The notes below the pieces were generated by a model that had not been told where the DNA came from, ran no database searches, and was given only the letters and a program-made list of their open reading frames with translations. Position numbers and translations under genes: made by a program. Shown piece after piece: positions 63,231-64,000 of a DNA stretch of 64,000 nucleotides. Origin of the DNA: Argentina anserina (Eukaryota > Streptophyta > Magnoliopsida > Rosales > Rosaceae); NCBI RefSeq assembly GCF_933775445.1, contig NW_026089491.1, positions 1-64,000 of the forward strand, written 5' to 3'. The stretch's first letter is position 1, and each line of letters begins with the position of its first letter.

Positions 63231-63379
63231 GAGTATCTTTACTATTCCAATTGTGTATCTTTTCAATTCTCGTTTGAGTATCTTTCTGAACGGCTTTCTG
63301 ATGCGAGTTTCTATTGAATTTGAGAGTTTTGCAAGTGTGGGAGTGTGTTTCTTTCAAACTGAGTATCTTTACATCGTTT
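63231..63379 (+). repeat. Reference (consensus) satellite monomer, 149 bp
   Basis: This copy matches the majority base at every position that I could judge and serves as the coordinate reference. Landmarks by monomer position: GAGTATCTTT at 1-10, CCAATTG at 17-23, GTGTATCTTT at 23-32, GAGTATCTTT at 46-55, CTGAACGGC at 56-64, GATGCGAG at 70-77, a TTTGAGAG block at 89-96, GTGTGGGAGTGTG at 105-117, TCAAAC at 124-129, GAGTATCTTT at 131-140 and ACATCGTTT at 141-149. The most variable places are the first three bases (GAG, CCG, GCG, CAG or GAA), positions 58-61, positions 109-115 and positions 133-138. Because 149 is not a multiple of three and GTTTGAG supplies TGA stops, the repeat cannot carry a long reading frame. 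Confidence 0.95.
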
Positions 63380-63975
63380 GAGTATCTTTACTATTCCAAT
63401 TGTGTATCTTTTCAATTCTCGTTTGAGTATCTTTCTGAACGGCTTTCTGATGCGAGTTTCTATTGAATTTGAGAGTTTTGCAAGTGTGGGAGTGTGTTTC
63501 TTTCAAACAGAGTATCTTTACATCGTTTGCGTATCTTTACTATTCCAATTGTGTATTTTTTCAATTCTCGTTTGAGTATCTTTCTCTAAGGCTTTCTGAT
63601 GCGAGTTTATATTGAATTTGAGAGTTTTGCAAGTGTGGGAGTGTGTTTCTTTCAAACTGAGTATCTTTACATCGTTTGAAAATCTTTACTATTCCAATTG
63701 TGTATCTTTTCAATTCTCGTTTGAGTATCTTTCTCTTAGGCTTTCTGATGCGAGTTTCTATTGAATTTGAGAGTTTTGCAAGTGTGGGAGTGTGTTTGTT
63801 TCAAACTGAGTATCTTTACATCGTTTGAGTATCTTTACTATTCCAATTGTGTATCTTTTCAATTCTCGTTTGAGTATCTTTCTGAACGGCTTTCTGATGC
63901 GAGTTTCTATTGAATTTGAGAGTTTTGCAAGTGTGGGAGTGTGTTTCTTTCAAACTGAGTATCTTTAAATCGTTT

Positions 63976-64000
63976 GAGTATCTTTACTATTCCAATTGTG
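63976..64000 (+). repeat. Partial monomer at right window edge
   Basis: The first 25 bp of a standard GAG-start monomer, following a TTTAAATCG-ending monomer. By pattern this is the start of the next cassette. The array clearly continues beyond the window. Confidence 0.95.

Larger units (their letters stand above)
59653..63975 (+). repeat. 27-monomer higher-order repeat, copy 2 (altered 3' part)
   Basis: Cassettes of 4, 7 and 18 monomers (59653-60248, 60249-61293, 61294-63975). The first 21 monomers (to 62783) match copy 1; offset changes from 4023 to 4025 after the 2-bp T-run expansion near 60872. From 62784 this copy inserts a further run of CTCTAAGG, GCG and consensus monomers before resuming the copy 1 ending at 63380. 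Private changes are AGGGTGTTTC near 60211, TTTTAGAG with CAAGTTTGGG near 62725-62742 and TTTGTTTC near 63796. Confidence 0.9.
1..64000 (+). repeat. 149-bp satellite DNA array (whole window)
   Basis: The window is a continuous head-to-tail array of one 149-bp monomer. Using GAGTATCTTTACTATTCC as position 1, the first full monomer starts at 136 and the last begins at 63976. That distance equals 431 x 149 minus 379 bp. The deficit is fully explained by four 45-bp deletions, three 64-bp deletions and small indels summing to -7 bp, so there is no room for a foreign insertion. No reverse-complement monomer was seen. Consensus composition is 67 T, 30 A, 30 G and 22 C, with four CpG sites per monomer. 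A centromeric or heterochromatic role is inferred from size, homogeneity and HOR structure; nothing in the sequence proves it. No flanking unique DNA is present, so neither array edge nor chromosomal position can be seen. Confidence 0.98.

Noticed and set aside
63231..63379. CENP-B box
   Set aside because: The consensus has no TTCG followed at the right distance by CGGG on either strand. The rare TTTCGGAACGG near 8982 and ACTTCG near 45635 do not fit the 17-bp pattern.
1028..63575. More than 100 near-identical 61-79-codon open frames on the + strand
   Set aside because: Each runs through one or more monomers, opens at TTG of GTTTGAG and is extended only where CCG, GCG or CAG replaces GAG at the next junction and removes the TGA stop. 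Position tracks HOR type, not coding potential.
1..64000. CRISPR array
   Set aside because: Direct repeats are contiguous 149-bp units without unique spacers, and the internal 10-bp GAGTATCTTT copies are too short and unevenly spaced. No cas-like gene is present.
1..64000. Telomeric or subtelomeric simple repeat
   Set aside because: No TTAGGG, TTTAGGG, TTAGG or similar tandem run was seen. The only repeat is the 149-bp monomer and its internal subunits.
1..64000. tRNA, rRNA or other structured RNA genes
   Set aside because: No recognisable tRNA A/B-box arrangement or rRNA-like segment was seen. Every base aligns to the satellite monomer.

Overview
The whole 64-kb window is one uninterrupted block of tandemly repeated satellite DNA. 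I find no protein-coding gene, RNA gene, transposon, CRISPR array or unique sequence in it. The repeat unit is a 149-bp, AT-rich (about 65% A+T) monomer, always in the same head-to-tail orientation. A consensus monomer counted by hand (for example 63231-63379) has 67 T, 30 A, 30 G and 22 C, so the + strand is strongly T-rich. Anchoring each monomer at its GAGTATCTTTACTATTCC start and adding up every length change gives exactly 431 monomer equivalents between 136 and 63975. A 135-bp partial monomer lies on the left and a 25-bp partial one on the right. A homogeneous array of this size with layered higher-order repeats (HORs) points to a eukaryotic chromosome, most likely centromeric, pericentromeric or other heterochromatin. 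The species cannot be named from this sequence.

Layout, left to right. At 1-731 there are irregular monomers with several 1-bp indels. At 732-2817 there is a 6-monomer HOR (894 bp). At 2818-4756 monomers are mixed. At 4757-7587 there is a 10-monomer HOR (1490 bp). A 13-monomer block at 6247-8183 recurs at 9226-11162. At 11610-12801 there is a 4-monomer repeat. At 14079-22999 two copies of a 4610-bp unit (32 monomer equivalents) carry internally deleted and 148-bp monomers. At 23743-27616 there is a 13-monomer HOR (1937 bp) in two copies, with a third at 30297-32233 inside a larger duplication displaced by 6554 bp. From 32.2 to 53.2 kb the array is very regular in length and holds 8-, 11- and 19-monomer HORs plus a segment pair displaced by 7748 bp (52 monomers). 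From 53.2 kb to the end a distinct domain with its own diagnostic variants is built of variable-length cassettes inside a 4023-bp (27-monomer) HOR.

The monomer has internal structure. It can be read as seven degenerate subunits of about 21 bp, each starting GAG or GTG. The best copies, containing GTATCTTT, lie at monomer positions 3, 25, 48 and 133. All seven large internal deletions (45 or 64 bp) run exactly between these internal copies.

The many short open reading frames (61-134 codons) are read-through of the repeat itself and are not annotated as genes. The biology here is chromosomal and evolutionary: unequal exchange, conversion, segmental amplification and possibly nucleosome or kinetochore organisation. 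No encoded pathway is visible.
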